DNA of 64,000 bases from Bacteroidales bacterium (GCA_019416285.1 DXXM01000002.1:124001-188000), one strand, 5' to 3'; shown: positions 8,253-17,140, counted from the stretch's first letter. Program-made: numbers and translations. Notes: generated by a model not told the origin, from the sequence alone.

Positions 8253-10295
8253 TTAGAGCATTTCGACGGAACGTTTGATGAATTCGCTGAGGTCACGTCC
8301 GCGGAGCAGACCGTTGGCGAGGAGGGCGAGGTCGATTACCTGTTTGACAACCGGTTTCTCTTCGGCATACTTGCTGATGATTTCCTCTTTCTCCTTGCGG
8401 GCCTTCTCGACGCTTTCGGTCAGGCTCTTTTCCTCAGCCGCCTGCTCGTCGGTGGGCTTGTTGTCCTTGATTTCCGAGCGGAGGACGGTGATTTTTTTGT
8501 TGTCGGCGTCGATTGACGCGGTGAGCGGGGCGAGTTTCTCGCCGAGAGCCTTTTCAGCTTCTTCGAGAATCTTCACTACCACAGGCTGCGAGGTGTTGAC
8601 GATGAGGTTATAGCTGTCGGGGAGCTCGGCATAGAAGCTCATGCCGGGCTGAGTGGCTGCCATGTCCTTCATACGGCGCATATATTCGTTCTGAGTAATC
8701 AGAATCGGGTTTGCGGCGGGGTCAAGCGACTCGAATGACACGAGGAATTCGGCTTTCTCCACTTTGGGAAGCTGGCTGTGGAACACGGTGGTCATCATCG
8801 AGATCTGCTCGGGATTCAGACCGCTGTCCTTCTCGCCCTCCTTCGGGATAAGTTTCTCGGCCACATCGCTGTCGACGCGCACGAAGCGGGTCTTTTCGAG
8901 CTTGGTCTCAAGCATCGAGATGAAGTGTCCGTCGAGCTGACCGTCCATGAGCAGTACGTTGTAGCCCTTCTCGTTGGCGGCGTGGATGTAGTTGTATTGT
9001 GCGGTGACGTCGGTGGAGTAGATGTAGACCACGTTGCCGTCCTTGTCGGTCTGCGATGCCTCGACGAGTGTGCGGTATTCATCGAGAGTGAAATACTTGC
9101 CTTCGGTGTCGCGGAGAAGGGTGAACTTCATGGCGGCGTCGCAGAATTTCTCGTCGGTTAGCATACCGTATTCGATGAAAATCTTGATGTCGTCCCACTT
9201 CGATTCGAAGTCGGCACGGTTCTCCTTGAAGAGTTCGTCGAGACGCGAGGCCACTTTCTTGGTGATGTAGCCTGAAATCTTCTTCACGGCGGTGTCGCTC
9301 TGGAGATATGAACGCGACACGTTCAGAGGGATGTCGGGTGAGTCGATTACGCCCTGGAGCAGCATCATGAACTCTGGTACGACACCTTCCACGGAATCGG
9401 TCACGAACACCTGATTGCAGTAGAGCTGGATGCGGTCCTTGCGGATTTCAAGATTGCTCTTGATTTTCGGGAAGAAGAGGATACCGGTGAGGGTGAAGGG
9501 GTAGTCGACGTTGAGGTGAATCCAGAACAGCGGATCTTCCTGGCCGGGATAGAGCTCGCGGTAGAATTTGCGGTAATCTTCGTCGGTCAGTTCGGATGGT
9601 TTCTTGGTCCAGGTGGGTTCGGTGTCGTTGACCACATTGTCCTTGTCGGTGTCGACATACTTTCCGTCTTTCCACTCCTGCACCTTGCCTGAGATTACGG
9701 GCACGGGGAGGAAGCGGCAGTATTTTTTCAGCAGAGTGTCGATGCGGGCCTGCTCGAGAAACTCCTTGTTGTCATCGTCGAGATAGAGGATGATGTCGGT
9801 ACCGCGCTCGGCCTTCTCGGTGGGCTCCATGATGTATTCAGGGCTTCCGTCGCAGGTCCATGCCACGGCTTCGGCGCCCTCCTTGTAGCTGAGAGAGCGG
9901 ATTTCGACCTTCTTGGCCACCATGAAGGCGGAGTAGAAGCCGAGACCGAAGTGGCCGATGATGGCGTTAGCTGTATCCTTGTATTTGTTGAGAAATTCTT
10001 CAGCGCCCGAGAAGGCAATCTGATTGATATATTTGTCGATGTCGTCGGCTGTCATGCCTATGCCGTGGTCGCTCACGGTCAGTGTACCGGCTTCCTTGTC
10101 GATGCGGACGCGGACTGCCATCTCGCCGAGCTCGCCCTTGAATTCGCCGAATGATGCGAGGGTTTTGAGTTTCTGTGTGGCGTCGATTGCGTTTGAAACG
10201 AGTTCACGGAGAAAGATTTCGTGGTCGGAATAGAGGAATTTTTTGATGACCGGGAAGATGTTTTCGGTCGTTACTCCAATCTGTCCTTTTTGCAT
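8253..10295 (-). CDS. htpG: Molecular chaperone HtpG (Hsp90)
   Basis: The 680-residue protein is full-length bacterial Hsp90. The N-terminal GHKL ATPase domain (about 1-220) shows ELVSNAIDAT, VSDHGIGMTADD and GHFGLGFYSAFMVA; the middle domain follows (about 225-480, with DYPFTLTGILFFPK and LNVSRSYLQSD), then the dimerisation domain. A lysine/glutamate-rich segment near 600-655 is typical of Bacteroidetes versions. It is an ATP-dependent cytosolic chaperone. The gene appears to be transcribed alone, with a strong terminator downstream. I found no clear heat-shock control element in the 164-bp upstream region. Confidence 0.98.
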   Translation of the reverse strand: MQKGQIGVTTENIFPVIKKFLYSDHEIFLRELVSNAIDATQKLKTLASFGEFKGELGEMAVRVRIDKEAGTLTVSDHGIGMTADDIDKYINQIAFSGAEEFLNKYKDTANAIIGHFGLGFYSAFMVAKKVEIRSLSYKEGAEAVAWTCDGSPEYIMEPTEKAERGTDIILYLDDDNKEFLEQARIDTLLKKYCRFLPVPVISGKVQEWKDGKYVDTDKDNVVNDTEPTWTKKPSELTDEDYRKFYRELYPGQEDPLFWIHLNVDYPFTLTGILFFPKIKSNLEIRKDRIQLYCNQVFVTDSVEGVVPEFMMLLQGVIDSPDIPLNVSRSYLQSDTAVKKISGYITKKVASRLDELFKENRADFESKWDDIKIFIEYGMLTDEKFCDAAMKFTLLRDTEGKYFTLDEYRTLVEASQTDKDGNVVYIYSTDVTAQYNYIHAANEKGYNVLLMDGQLDGHFISMLETKLEKTRFVRVDSDVAEKLIPKEGEKDSGLNPEQISMMTTVFHSQLPKVEKAEFLVSFESLDPAANPILITQNEYMRRMKDMAATQPGMSFYAELPDSYNLIVNTSQPVVVKILEEAEKALGEKLAPLTASIDADNKKITVLRSEIKDNKPTDEQAAEEKSLTESVEKARKEKEEIISKYAEEKPVVKQVIDLALLANGLLRGRDLSEFIKRSVEML

Positions 10296-10459
10296 ATCGT
10301 ATATGATTTTAAATTTTAATTGTATTGCTTATGAAGAGTATGAACACATAGCCCAACTACACTATAACAATACAGCAAACAAAATGCCAATCTCAAAAAC
10401 TGACAAATTACGTTAAAACCCTCTGCAAAAATGGCAGAAAATATTCTTTCAATGTGATT

Positions 10460-11041
10460 CTACCAATCGTCGTTGGTATCTTGTATAAAATTTAAATTTA
10501 ATAACGTATTAATTAACATGTTCATTTTCTCAGTTACGGCTGCCAAATCTTCTTTTCTGGTATTATTTTTTATAACCCCATTTTTGAAATGTCGTTTTGC
10601 AAGATTGGAAAATTTGCCATTTATTAAAGCTTCGGTGTTAGTACATTGTACTTCTTCATCCATAACTGGAGCGGACACACGTACGCGTCCATCACGAATT
10701 TTAAATTCTAATTGAAAAAAGCCACCATATTTATAATTCATTCCTAAAACTCGGGCTCTTATTACCTCATTAGAATAGGCATAAATTTTTATTGACTTAT
10801 CTTCAACAGTAGTTACAACTTCTGAAGGTTTTTTATATAATGAATTAACATTCATCATAATTTCTTGGAATATATGATGTGATGATTTCCCATCGAAAGG
10901 TACCACAATGAAATCTTTTCCATCAGGGCTTTTATAGACGCCTGACGGTTTAAGGTCAAAGTTAATTAAACCTTGTCCCCAAGTTAATATTGATGATATT
11001 AGTAAAATGATGACTGACAATGTAAGTCTGTGTTTATTCAT
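10460..11041 (-). CDS. Secreted hypothetical protein, DUF4468-like (TBP-like fold), AT-rich
   Basis: The 193-residue protein has a clear signal peptide (MNKHRLTLSVIILLISSILTWGQ). The middle resembles the DUF4468 TBP-like domain of Bacteroidetes (HHIFQEIMMNVNSLYKKPSE ... YGGFFQLEFKIRDGRVRVS), whose role is unknown. The gene and its flanks are strikingly AT-rich, with many AAA/AAT/TTA/ATA codons, unlike the GC-rich genes on both sides, which suggests recent acquisition. It has no close operon partner: 25 bp separate it from the upstream CapA gene's stop at 11067, so read-through from that gene is possible. Confidence 0.7.
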   Translation of the reverse strand: MNKHRLTLSVIILLISSILTWGQGLINFDLKPSGVYKSPDGKDFIVVPFDGKSSHHIFQEIMMNVNSLYKKPSEVVTTVEDKSIKIYAYSNEVIRARVLGMNYKYGGFFQLEFKIRDGRVRVSAPVMDEEVQCTNTEALINGKFSNLAKRHFKNGVIKNNTRKEDLAAVTEKMNMLINTLLNLNFIQDTNDDW

Positions 11042-11066
11042 GATATAATGTTTAAGTGTAATTAAA

Positions 11067-12140
11067 TTAAGGTATTATCGCTGTAGTATCCCTCGGGACA
11101 TTTACATTGTGGCGGTCGAAGATGCCGGTGGCGTTGCGGATGAAGCTCTTGCGGAATGTCTCCATTGCCGGACGGATTTCTCCGCTTTCGGCAGGATAGA
11201 GCCGGAAATTATCACCGCGGCCGACCGACGGCTGAGTGAATACAAGCCGGTAGCTTGCTCCTTTGACGTAGGGGCGCCCGAAAAAGTCGCGTGCGAGCGT
11301 CACGCGTGCCATCGCGCCACCTCGCGTGTCGGTGGTGCGCATCGCCGATATGAAATTGCCTAATGAATAGACCGTGAAACATGGCCTGCCCGTCTTTTCA
11401 TTGATTTTCAGCTCCATCGGTTGAATCACATGCGGATGACCGCCGATAATCAGCTCCACGCCCTGATCGGCGAGAAATTTCGCCAGACTCTTCTGCGACT
11501 GATTCGGTAGCAGCTTGTATTCCTCGCCCCAATGGATGCACACCGCTATGATTTCTGCTCCTCTTTCGCGCGCCTTTTTTATGTCGGAGGCCATGAGTGC
11601 GCGGTCAATGTAGTCAATCTCGATTTCAGAGCGCTTTGTGATGCCGTTTGTGCCGTAGGTATAGTTCAGAAACGCCACCCGGAAGCCGTTGATGTCATGA
11701 ATCATCGGCAGGACAGAGTCGCGGTGGGCCTTGTTGCGGTAAACTCCGAGATATGGCACACCCTTTTCCTCGAAAGTCTTTATCGTGCGGCGCACTCCGC
11801 GGTCGTGGCGGTCGAGAATATGGTTGTTGGCTGAGAGCATGAGGTCGAACCCGGCGCCAGTCAGCGCGTCGACATAGTTGTCGTGGGCGCAAAACATCGG
11901 ATAGCCCGAATAGGGAGCGCCACCGAGCGGTGTCTCGAGATTCACCACCGCGAAATCAGCCGAAGAGATGTAGGGGCGCAGCGATTCGAAATAGGGGGAG
12001 TAGTCGAGTGAGCCGTCGGGCTGCATGGCCGCGTCAATCTGCCTCTGATGCTGCATGGCATCACCGGCAAACACTATCTCGGCGCTGTCCTGCGGAATCA
12101 GCAGCGAGAGCAACGACAGAAAGACGGGAATGAGGCTCAC
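11067..12140 (-). CDS. CapA-family metallophosphoesterase-like protein
   Basis: The 357-residue protein has a short N-terminal signal (MSLIPVFLSLLSLLIPQDSA) and then the CapA/PgsA fold: VFAGDAMQH, DFAVVNLETPLG, MLSANNHILDRHDRG, CIHWGEEY and IIGGHPHVIQP supply the metal-binding Asp/Asn/His set of calcineurin-like enzymes. CapA proteins are linked to poly-gamma-glutamate capsule anchoring in Bacillus, but the family is broad and no capB/capC partners are present here. A capsule role is therefore not supported; a periplasmic phosphoesterase-like activity is the safer reading. Upstream lies a long inverted repeat (12166-12266). Confidence 0.85.
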   Translation of the reverse strand: MSLIPVFLSLLSLLIPQDSAEIVFAGDAMQHQRQIDAAMQPDGSLDYSPYFESLRPYISSADFAVVNLETPLGGAPYSGYPMFCAHDNYVDALTGAGFDLMLSANNHILDRHDRGVRRTIKTFEEKGVPYLGVYRNKAHRDSVLPMIHDINGFRVAFLNYTYGTNGITKRSEIEIDYIDRALMASDIKKARERGAEIIAVCIHWGEEYKLLPNQSQKSLAKFLADQGVELIIGGHPHVIQPMELKINEKTGRPCFTVYSLGNFISAMRTTDTRGGAMARVTLARDFFGRPYVKGASYRLVFTQPSVGRGDNFRLYPAESGEIRPAMETFRKSFIRNATGIFDRHNVNVPRDTTAIIP

Positions 12141-12165
12141 TGTAGGATAGCTCGGTTTCTATTCC

Positions 12166-12266
12166 GTATGCAGGGCCATCGCTTCAGGGGCGGCTGAGAA
12201 TTTCAGACACATCCCACGGAGGCTGTGTCCTCAACTCCACCCACCGCAAGCGATGGCCCTGCATAC
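12166..12266. repeat. MITE/REP-like element: perfect 19-bp inverted repeat with inner hairpin
   Basis: Left arm GTATGCAGGGCCATCGCTT (12166-12184) and right arm AAGCGATGGCCCTGCATAC (12248-12266) are exact reverse complements. They flank 63 bp that contains a second 6-bp stem (gacaca 12206-12211 with tgtgtc 12224-12229), giving a cruciform. It fills the space between folD and the CapA-like gene. No transposase or integrase is near, and the centre has no TAnnTTTG promoter motif. Confidence 0.8.
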
Positions 12267-12289
12267 ATTATATAATAATATGTATCGGT

Positions 12290-13171
12290 TTACTTGTAAA
12301 TCTCCTTCTTGGCTGCGAGGAGGGTGTTGCGCATGAGTGAGCAGATGGTCATCGGGCCTACACCGCCGGGAACCGGGGTGATGAAGGCACACTTCTCGGC
12401 CACGTTCTCGAAGTCCACGTCGCCGCGCAGACGGAAACCGCTCTTGCGGGTGGCGTCGGGCACGCGGGTGGTACCTACGTCGATGATTGTGGCTCCGGGT
12501 TTCACCATATCCTTGGTGACGAAGCCGGGTTTGCCGAGTGCAGCGATGATTATGTCGGCCTCACGGCAGGCCTCCTTGATATTGTTGGATGCGCTGTGGA
12601 GCACAGTCACTGTCGCATTGCCGGGCTCTGCCTTCTGCATCATCAGAGTAGCTACGGGCTTGCCGACGATGTTGCTGCGGCCGAGCACCACACACTTGGC
12701 GCCACGGGTGCTGACACCGTAGCGCTTCAGAAGCTCCATGATGCCAGAGGGGGTTGCCGACACGAAGCAAGGGAGACCGATTGACATGCGGCCCACGTTG
12801 ACCGGATGGAATCCGTCGACGTCCTTGCGGTAGTCGATAGCCTCGATGATTTTCTGTTCGGAGATGTGGCGCGGGAGGGGAAGCTGGACGATGAAACCGT
12901 CGACCTCCGGGTCCTTGTTGAGCTCGTTGATGGTCTGGAGGAGCTTCTCCTCGGTGACGTCGTCCTCATAGCGGATGAGGGTCGAGCGGAAGCCGCATGC
13001 TTCGCATGCCTTCACCTTGTTTGCCACGTATGTCTCGCTACCGCCGTCGTGACCGACGAGGATTGCCGCGAGGTGGGGGCGGCGTTTGCCCTGTGCCACC
13101 ATTTCTTCTACTTCCGCCGCGATTTCGCGCTTGATATCGTCAGCTGTCTTTTTTCCGTCAATCAGTGTCAT
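12290..13171 (-). CDS. folD: Bifunctional methylenetetrahydrofolate dehydrogenase/cyclohydrolase
   Basis: The 293-residue protein interconverts 5,10-methylene-, 5,10-methenyl- and 10-formyl-tetrahydrofolate using NADP. Visible family motifs: YVANKVKACEACGF with the catalytic Lys, VDGFIVQLPLPRHI, CVVLGRSNIVGKPVA and the C-terminal PVPGGVGPMT. Length is typical. Its ATG overlaps the ffh stop (ATGA, 13168-13171), so the two are translationally coupled and co-transcribed. Confidence 0.97.
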   Translation of the reverse strand: MTLIDGKKTADDIKREIAAEVEEMVAQGKRRPHLAAILVGHDGGSETYVANKVKACEACGFRSTLIRYEDDVTEEKLLQTINELNKDPEVDGFIVQLPLPRHISEQKIIEAIDYRKDVDGFHPVNVGRMSIGLPCFVSATPSGIMELLKRYGVSTRGAKCVVLGRSNIVGKPVATLMMQKAEPGNATVTVLHSASNNIKEACREADIIIAALGKPGFVTKDMVKPGATIIDVGTTRVPDATRKSGFRLRGDVDFENVAEKCAFITPVPGGVGPMTICSLMRNTLLAAKKEIYK

Positions 13172-14502
13172 CTTCTCATTCCTTTCATGTTACGCATCAT
13201 GGCCATCGGGTTCTTGATGCCCGACACGGCCTTCATCATCTTGCGGGCGTCATCAAACTGCTTTATGAGTCTGTTGACCTCCTGGATATCGGTGCCCGAA
13301 CCCTTTGCTATGCGCTTGCGGCGGCTGCCGTTGAGGATTTCGGGATGTTCGCGCTCCTGGGCTGTCATCGAGCGGATTATAGCCTCGATGCCCTTGAAGG
13401 CGTTGTCATCGATGTCTATATCCTTGATTGCCTTGCCGACACCGGGTATCATCGATGCAAGCTCCTTCAGATTGCCCATTTTCTGAATCTGCTGAATCTG
13501 CTGGAGGAAGTCGTTGAAGTTGAACTGGTTCTTCGCAATTTTGCGTTGGAGTTCGCGGGCCTGCTTCTCGTCGTAGGCGTTCTGGGCCTTCTCGACGAGC
13601 GACACGATGTCGCCCATGCCGAGGATACGGTCGGCCATACGCGAGGGGTGGAAGAGGTCAAGCGCGTCGAGTTTCTCACCCGTACCGACGAACTTGATAG
13701 GCTTGGTCACGACTGTGCGAATCGAGAGGGCCGCACCGCCACGGGTATCGCCGTCGAGCTTGGTGAGCACCACGCCGTCGAAGTCGAGACGGTCGTTGAA
13801 CTCCTTGGCGGTGTTGACGGCGTCCTGACCGGTCATCGAGTCGACCACGAAGAGTGTCTCCTGAGGCTTTACGGCCTTCTTGATGGCGGCGATTTCCTGC
13901 ATCATCTGCTCGTCGACAGCCAGACGGCCGGCGGTGTCGATGATGACGAGGTCGTGATGGTTGGTCTTGGCGTAGCGGATGGCGTTTTCTGCGATTTCGA
14001 CCGGATTCTTGTTGCCGTCCTCAGTGTAGACGGGCACGCTAATCTGCTCGGCGAGTACCTTGAGCTGGTCGATGGCGGCGGGACGGTAGACGTCGCAGGC
14101 CACGAGCAACGGGCGCTTTCCCTGTTCCGATTTGAGTTTGCGGGCGAGTTTGCCGGAGAAGGTTGTCTTACCGGAGCCTTGCAGACCTGACATGAGGATT
14201 ACGGTCGGGTTGCCCGAGAGGTTGACCTGTGCGGTCTCGCCACCCATGAGGCGGGCGAGTTCGTCGTGGACAATCTTGACCATGAGTTCGCCGGGCTTGA
14301 TGGCGTTAATCACATTCATGCCCAGGGCCTTAGCCTTTACCTCGTCGGTAAACTGTTTTGCCACCTTGAAGTTGACGTCGGCCTCCAGCAGTGCGCGGCG
14401 CACATCCTTGAGGGTTTCGGCTACGTTGATTTCGGTGATTTTACCTTCACCTTTCAGTATCTTGAAACTTCTTTCAAGTCTCTCGCTTAGATTCTCAAAC
14501 AC
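13168..14502 (-). CDS. ffh: Signal recognition particle protein Ffh (SRP54)
   Basis: The 444-residue GTPase has the N domain (1-90), the G domain with P-loop GLQGSGKTT (106-114), DVYRPAA, DTAGRLAVDEQMM and TKLDGDTRGGAAL, and a Met-rich M domain ending MMKAVSGIKNPMAMM...GMRR that binds signal peptides and SRP RNA. With FtsY (39059-40027) it targets nascent membrane proteins to the translocon. It lies 75 bp after panD on the same strand and overlaps folD by 4 nt. Confidence 0.98.
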   Translation of the reverse strand: MFENLSERLERSFKILKGEGKITEINVAETLKDVRRALLEADVNFKVAKQFTDEVKAKALGMNVINAIKPGELMVKIVHDELARLMGGETAQVNLSGNPTVILMSGLQGSGKTTFSGKLARKLKSEQGKRPLLVACDVYRPAAIDQLKVLAEQISVPVYTEDGNKNPVEIAENAIRYAKTNHHDLVIIDTAGRLAVDEQMMQEIAAIKKAVKPQETLFVVDSMTGQDAVNTAKEFNDRLDFDGVVLTKLDGDTRGGAALSIRTVVTKPIKFVGTGEKLDALDLFHPSRMADRILGMGDIVSLVEKAQNAYDEKQARELQRKIAKNQFNFNDFLQQIQQIQKMGNLKELASMIPGVGKAIKDIDIDDNAFKGIEAIIRSMTAQEREHPEILNGSRRKRIAKGSGTDIQEVNRLIKQFDDARKMMKAVSGIKNPMAMMRNMKGMRR

Positions 14503-14577
14503 TTGGGATTGCGGGGGGATAGAGGGTTAGAAACTTTTACTTGTAATTGAAGGGGGTGTCTGTCGCCTGTCGCCGGA

Positions 14578-14934
14578 TTATTCGGGCAGGAGACGGTTGG
14601 TGCGGGTGTCGGGGAAGAGCACCACGGGCTTGTGGTTGCGGGCCTCTTCGGGGGTCATCTGTGCGTAACACATCAGGATGACCACATCGCCCACCTGCAC
14701 CTTGCGGGCTGCGGCGCCGTTCAGACAGATTACGCCCGAACCCCTTTCGCCGGGGATGACGTAGGTGTCGAAGCGCTCGCCATTGTTGTTGTCTACTATA
14801 TATATACGTTCTCCGGGGAAGATTCCGGCGGCGTCGAGGAGGTCCTGGTCGATTGTGATGCTGCCGATGTAGTCCAAACGGGCTTCGGTGACAGTGACAC
14901 GGTGTATCTTACACTTGAGAAGTTCGACGGTCAT
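14578..14934 (-). CDS. panD: Aspartate 1-decarboxylase
   Basis: The 118-residue proenzyme makes beta-alanine for pantothenate and CoA. Self-cleavage at Gly24-Ser25 (YIGSITID) gives the pyruvoyl cofactor on the alpha chain. Other family blocks are RIYIVDNNNGERFDTYVI, CLNGAAARKVQVGD and KPVVLFPD. The start overlaps the panC stop by 4 nt, so both pathway genes are coupled: PanC joins the beta-alanine made here to pantoate. Confidence 0.97.
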   Translation of the reverse strand: MTVELLKCKIHRVTVTEARLDYIGSITIDQDLLDAAGIFPGERIYIVDNNNGERFDTYVIPGERGSGVICLNGAAARKVQVGDVVILMCYAQMTPEEARNHKPVVLFPDTRTNRLLPE

Positions 14935-15779
14935 TTCCTTTTGGGGTATTTGATGTTGTCAATCAGACGGACGTCGCCGCAGAACACTGTCACGCAGCCT
15001 ACCGCGCTCTCGGTCTCCGACCAGTCGGCTATTGGCTGCATGGTCCGGGCATCGACAATCTCGTAATATTCGACCTCCATCTGGGGGAAGGAATTGATTT
15101 CTTCTGTCACATAGCGCTTGGTTTCCTCTACGCTATGGTCACGCGCCCAGTCAAGGCTGCTTTCGAGGGTCTTGTGGATGGCGGGGGCTATGGCGCGCTG
15201 CTCGGGGGTGAGACGCACGTTGCGCGAGCTCATCGCCAGGCCGTCCTCCTCGCGCTTGATGGGACAGTCTACGATTTCGAGGTCGAAGCCTTCGAGCTCG
15301 ACCATCCTGCGGATCACGGCTATCTGCTGGAAATCCTTCTCGCCGAAATAGGCGCGGGTGGGGCGGGTGAAGTCGAAAAGTTTGCTTACTATCTGCGCCA
15401 CGCCGTTGAAATGGCCGGGACGCATGGCGCCCTCCATCACTTCGGCCACCGGACCGAGGTCAAACACACGGGTGTCGGGTTCGGGATAGATTTCCTCGAC
15501 GGAGGGTATGAAAGCGTAGTCCACACCTGCTTCACGGAGCATGGCGGCGTCGGCCTCCTCAGTGCGGGGATATGTGGCGAGGTCAGTAGGATTGTTGAAC
15601 TGGGTGGGGTTGACAAAAACGCTCACAACCACAGTGTCGTTCTCTCTGCGGGCACGCTCGATGAGTGAACGGTGTCCTGCATGGAGCGCTCCCATAGTCG
15701 GGACGAGCCCTATGCTGCCTTCGGCGCGTGCTGCGTCGAGCTTGGCTTTTAATTCAGCTATAGTGCGAATTATTTCCAT
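14931..15779 (-). CDS. panC: Pantothenate synthetase (pantoate-beta-alanine ligase)
   Basis: The 282-residue enzyme condenses pantoate and beta-alanine with ATP. The nucleotidyltransferase-fold motifs are clear: VPTMGALHAGHRSLIERAR (HxGH), VSVFVNPTQFN, GHFNGVAQIVSKLF, YFGEKDFQQ and MSSRN. It is the first gene of the panC-panD(-ffh-folD) reverse-strand group, with a promoter-like -7 element at 15811-15818. No panB is in the window. Confidence 0.98.
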   Translation of the reverse strand: MEIIRTIAELKAKLDAARAEGSIGLVPTMGALHAGHRSLIERARRENDTVVVSVFVNPTQFNNPTDLATYPRTEEADAAMLREAGVDYAFIPSVEEIYPEPDTRVFDLGPVAEVMEGAMRPGHFNGVAQIVSKLFDFTRPTRAYFGEKDFQQIAVIRRMVELEGFDLEIVDCPIKREEDGLAMSSRNVRLTPEQRAIAPAIHKTLESSLDWARDHSVEETKRYVTEEINSFPQMEVEYYEIVDARTMQPIADWSETESAVGCVTVFCGDVRLIDNIKYPKRK

Positions 15780-15810
15780 TTCTTTCTGTTATGTCTGAAA
15801 TTTCAGAGTG

Positions 15811-15818
15811 CAAAATTA
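15811..15818 (-). promoter_or_regulatory. Putative -7 element for panC
   Basis: TAATTTTG on the minus strand, 32 bp before the panC start; no strong -33 match. It is back-to-back with the recR element at 15841. Confidence 0.5.
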
Positions 15819-15840
15819 CACATTAAAGGTGGATTTTTTG

Positions 15841-15848
15841 TAATTTTG
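15841..15848 (+). promoter_or_regulatory. Putative -7 element for recR
   Basis: TAATTTTG 17 bp before the recR ATG (15865), implying a very short leader. Confidence 0.5.
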
Positions 15849-15864
15849 AATTAAAATTATTCTC

Positions 15865-16491
15865 ATGCAACAGGAATTTGCCTCAAAATTGCTCGAAGGA
15901 GCTGTCACGGAGCTGTCGCGTCTGCCGGGAATCGGCCGCAAGACAGCGCTCCGTCTGGCCCTCCACATCCTCCGCACCGACGAATCGGCCGGAGTAGCTC
16001 TCGGCGAGGCTATAATCAATATGCGCCGTGGCATCCGCTACTGTTCGGTCTGCCACAACATCTCCGAGACGGAGGTCTGTCCCATCTGCGCTGACCAGCG
16101 CCGCGACCGTTCCACAGTCTGTGTGGTCGAGAGCGTTAAGGATGTGATGAGTTTTGAAAACACGGGCCAGTTCGCCGGTGTCTACCATGTCCTCGGGGGC
16201 GTTATCTCGCCTATGGACGGAGTGGGCCCCGACCAGCTGTCGATTGACTCGCTCGTGGCGCGCGTAGCCGCCGGGGGGGTCAAGGAAGTGATTCTTGCTC
16301 TCAGCGCCACGATGGAGGGTGAGACCACCAACTTCTACATTTTCCGCCGTCTCGCCGAATTTGCCGACCTCCGCATCACGCAGCTTGCCCGCGGCGTCTC
16401 CGTCGGCAACGAAATCGAATATACCGACGAAATCACCCTCGGCCGCTCCCTTCTCAACCGCACCCTTTTTACCGACTCCATCCGCCGGTAA
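15865..16491 (+). CDS. recR: Recombination mediator RecR
   Basis: The 208-residue protein has the RecR helix-hairpin-helix (RLPGIGRKTALRLALHIL), a four-Cys zinc finger (Cys60, Cys63, Cys72, Cys75 in CSVCHNISETEVCPIC), a Toprim domain (VCVVESVKDVMSFENTG ... ALSATMEGETT) and the C-terminal LARGVSVGNEIEYTDEITLG. With RecF and RecO it helps load RecA on gapped DNA during repair. It is transcribed divergently from panC and convergently with the GNAT gene. Confidence 0.97.
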   Translation: MQQEFASKLLEGAVTELSRLPGIGRKTALRLALHILRTDESAGVALGEAIINMRRGIRYCSVCHNISETEVCPICADQRRDRSTVCVVESVKDVMSFENTGQFAGVYHVLGGVISPMDGVGPDQLSIDSLVARVAAGGVKEVILALSATMEGETTNFYIFRRLAEFADLRITQLARGVSVGNEIEYTDEITLGRSLLNRTLFTDSIRR

Positions 16492-16515
16492 TCCTTTCCC
16501 GGTTTGAAATAGTGG

Positions 16516-16561
16516 CACAGTTCCTATGTCTACAATGAGAAAAGTAGACATAGGAACTGTG
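16516..16561. repeat. Perfect 18-bp inverted repeat between convergent genes
   Basis: CACAGTTCCTATGTCTAC (16516-16533) and its exact reverse complement (16544-16561) flank a 10-nt loop. It sits between the ends of recR and the GNAT gene. The stem could stop transcription from both sides, but no strong T run follows on either strand, so a mobile palindromic unit is equally likely. Confidence 0.75.
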
Positions 16562-16586
16562 TCTTAAATTCAAGTCAAAAGGGTAT

Positions 16587-17126
16587 TTATAGGAATTTCT
16601 GATAGATGTAGGCGTCGGTATAGCGGTTGGCGTGGCGGAGCCAGGAGCGGAGGCGTCCGCTGATGGTGTAGCGTGCCTTTTCAAATAATTCGCGCGAGGC
16701 CGCATTGTCGGCTCCGACAGTCGAATGGAGCTGGTGGAGCGAATAGACCTCCCGGCAGTAACGCGCCGCCAGTTCGAGCGCCCGCAGGCCGTAGCCCTGC
16801 CGCTGATAGGGGGAGGAAATCAGTATTCCCACTCCGCAGCGCGAATTTGCAGCGTCGAAGTCAAACAGATCGAGCGTCCCGATGGTGACTCGGCCGGTAC
16901 CTTCCGGGTTATCGCAGTCGGAATTTAGGTCAATCATCAGGCGGAGCTGCTTTGCGCTGAAAATGTCGCCGTCATAGTTATTTACATAATCCCACAGCTG
17001 CTTGCGCGAGTAGGGGGCAAGTGACACGCCCACGCTCCACAACTCCGGGTTATTCTCCCAGTGGTAGAGCGTGTCGACGTCGATGGGCTCGAGGGCCCGC
17101 AGTGTGATTGTTCCGTCAGTCAGCAT
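16587..17126 (-). CDS. GNAT-family N-acetyltransferase (RimJ/RimL type)
   Basis: The 179-residue protein is a single GNAT domain. ITLRALEPIDVDTLYHWEN at the start and VGILISSPYQRQGYGLRALE (the acetyl-CoA-binding Q/RxxGxG/A motif as QRQGYG) are typical of the RimJ/RimL and SpeG-like branch. The substrate cannot be assigned: ribosomal proteins, polyamines and small molecules are all possible. It is flanked by two palindromic repeats (16516-16561 and 17141-17221) and has no functional neighbours. Confidence 0.85.
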   Translation of the reverse strand: MLTDGTITLRALEPIDVDTLYHWENNPELWSVGVSLAPYSRKQLWDYVNNYDGDIFSAKQLRLMIDLNSDCDNPEGTGRVTIGTLDLFDFDAANSRCGVGILISSPYQRQGYGLRALELAARYCREVYSLHQLHSTVGADNAASRELFEKARYTISGRLRSWLRHANRYTDAYIYQKFL

Positions 17127-17140
17127 GGCTAAATTGATTT

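Noticed and set aside
11067..12140. Poly-gamma-glutamate capsule synthesis locus
   Set aside because: CapA-like fold alone; no capB, capC or capE-type genes are adjacent.
13165..14190. 341-codon open frame antisense to ffh
   Set aside because: Opposes the highly conserved ffh; no recognisable domain.
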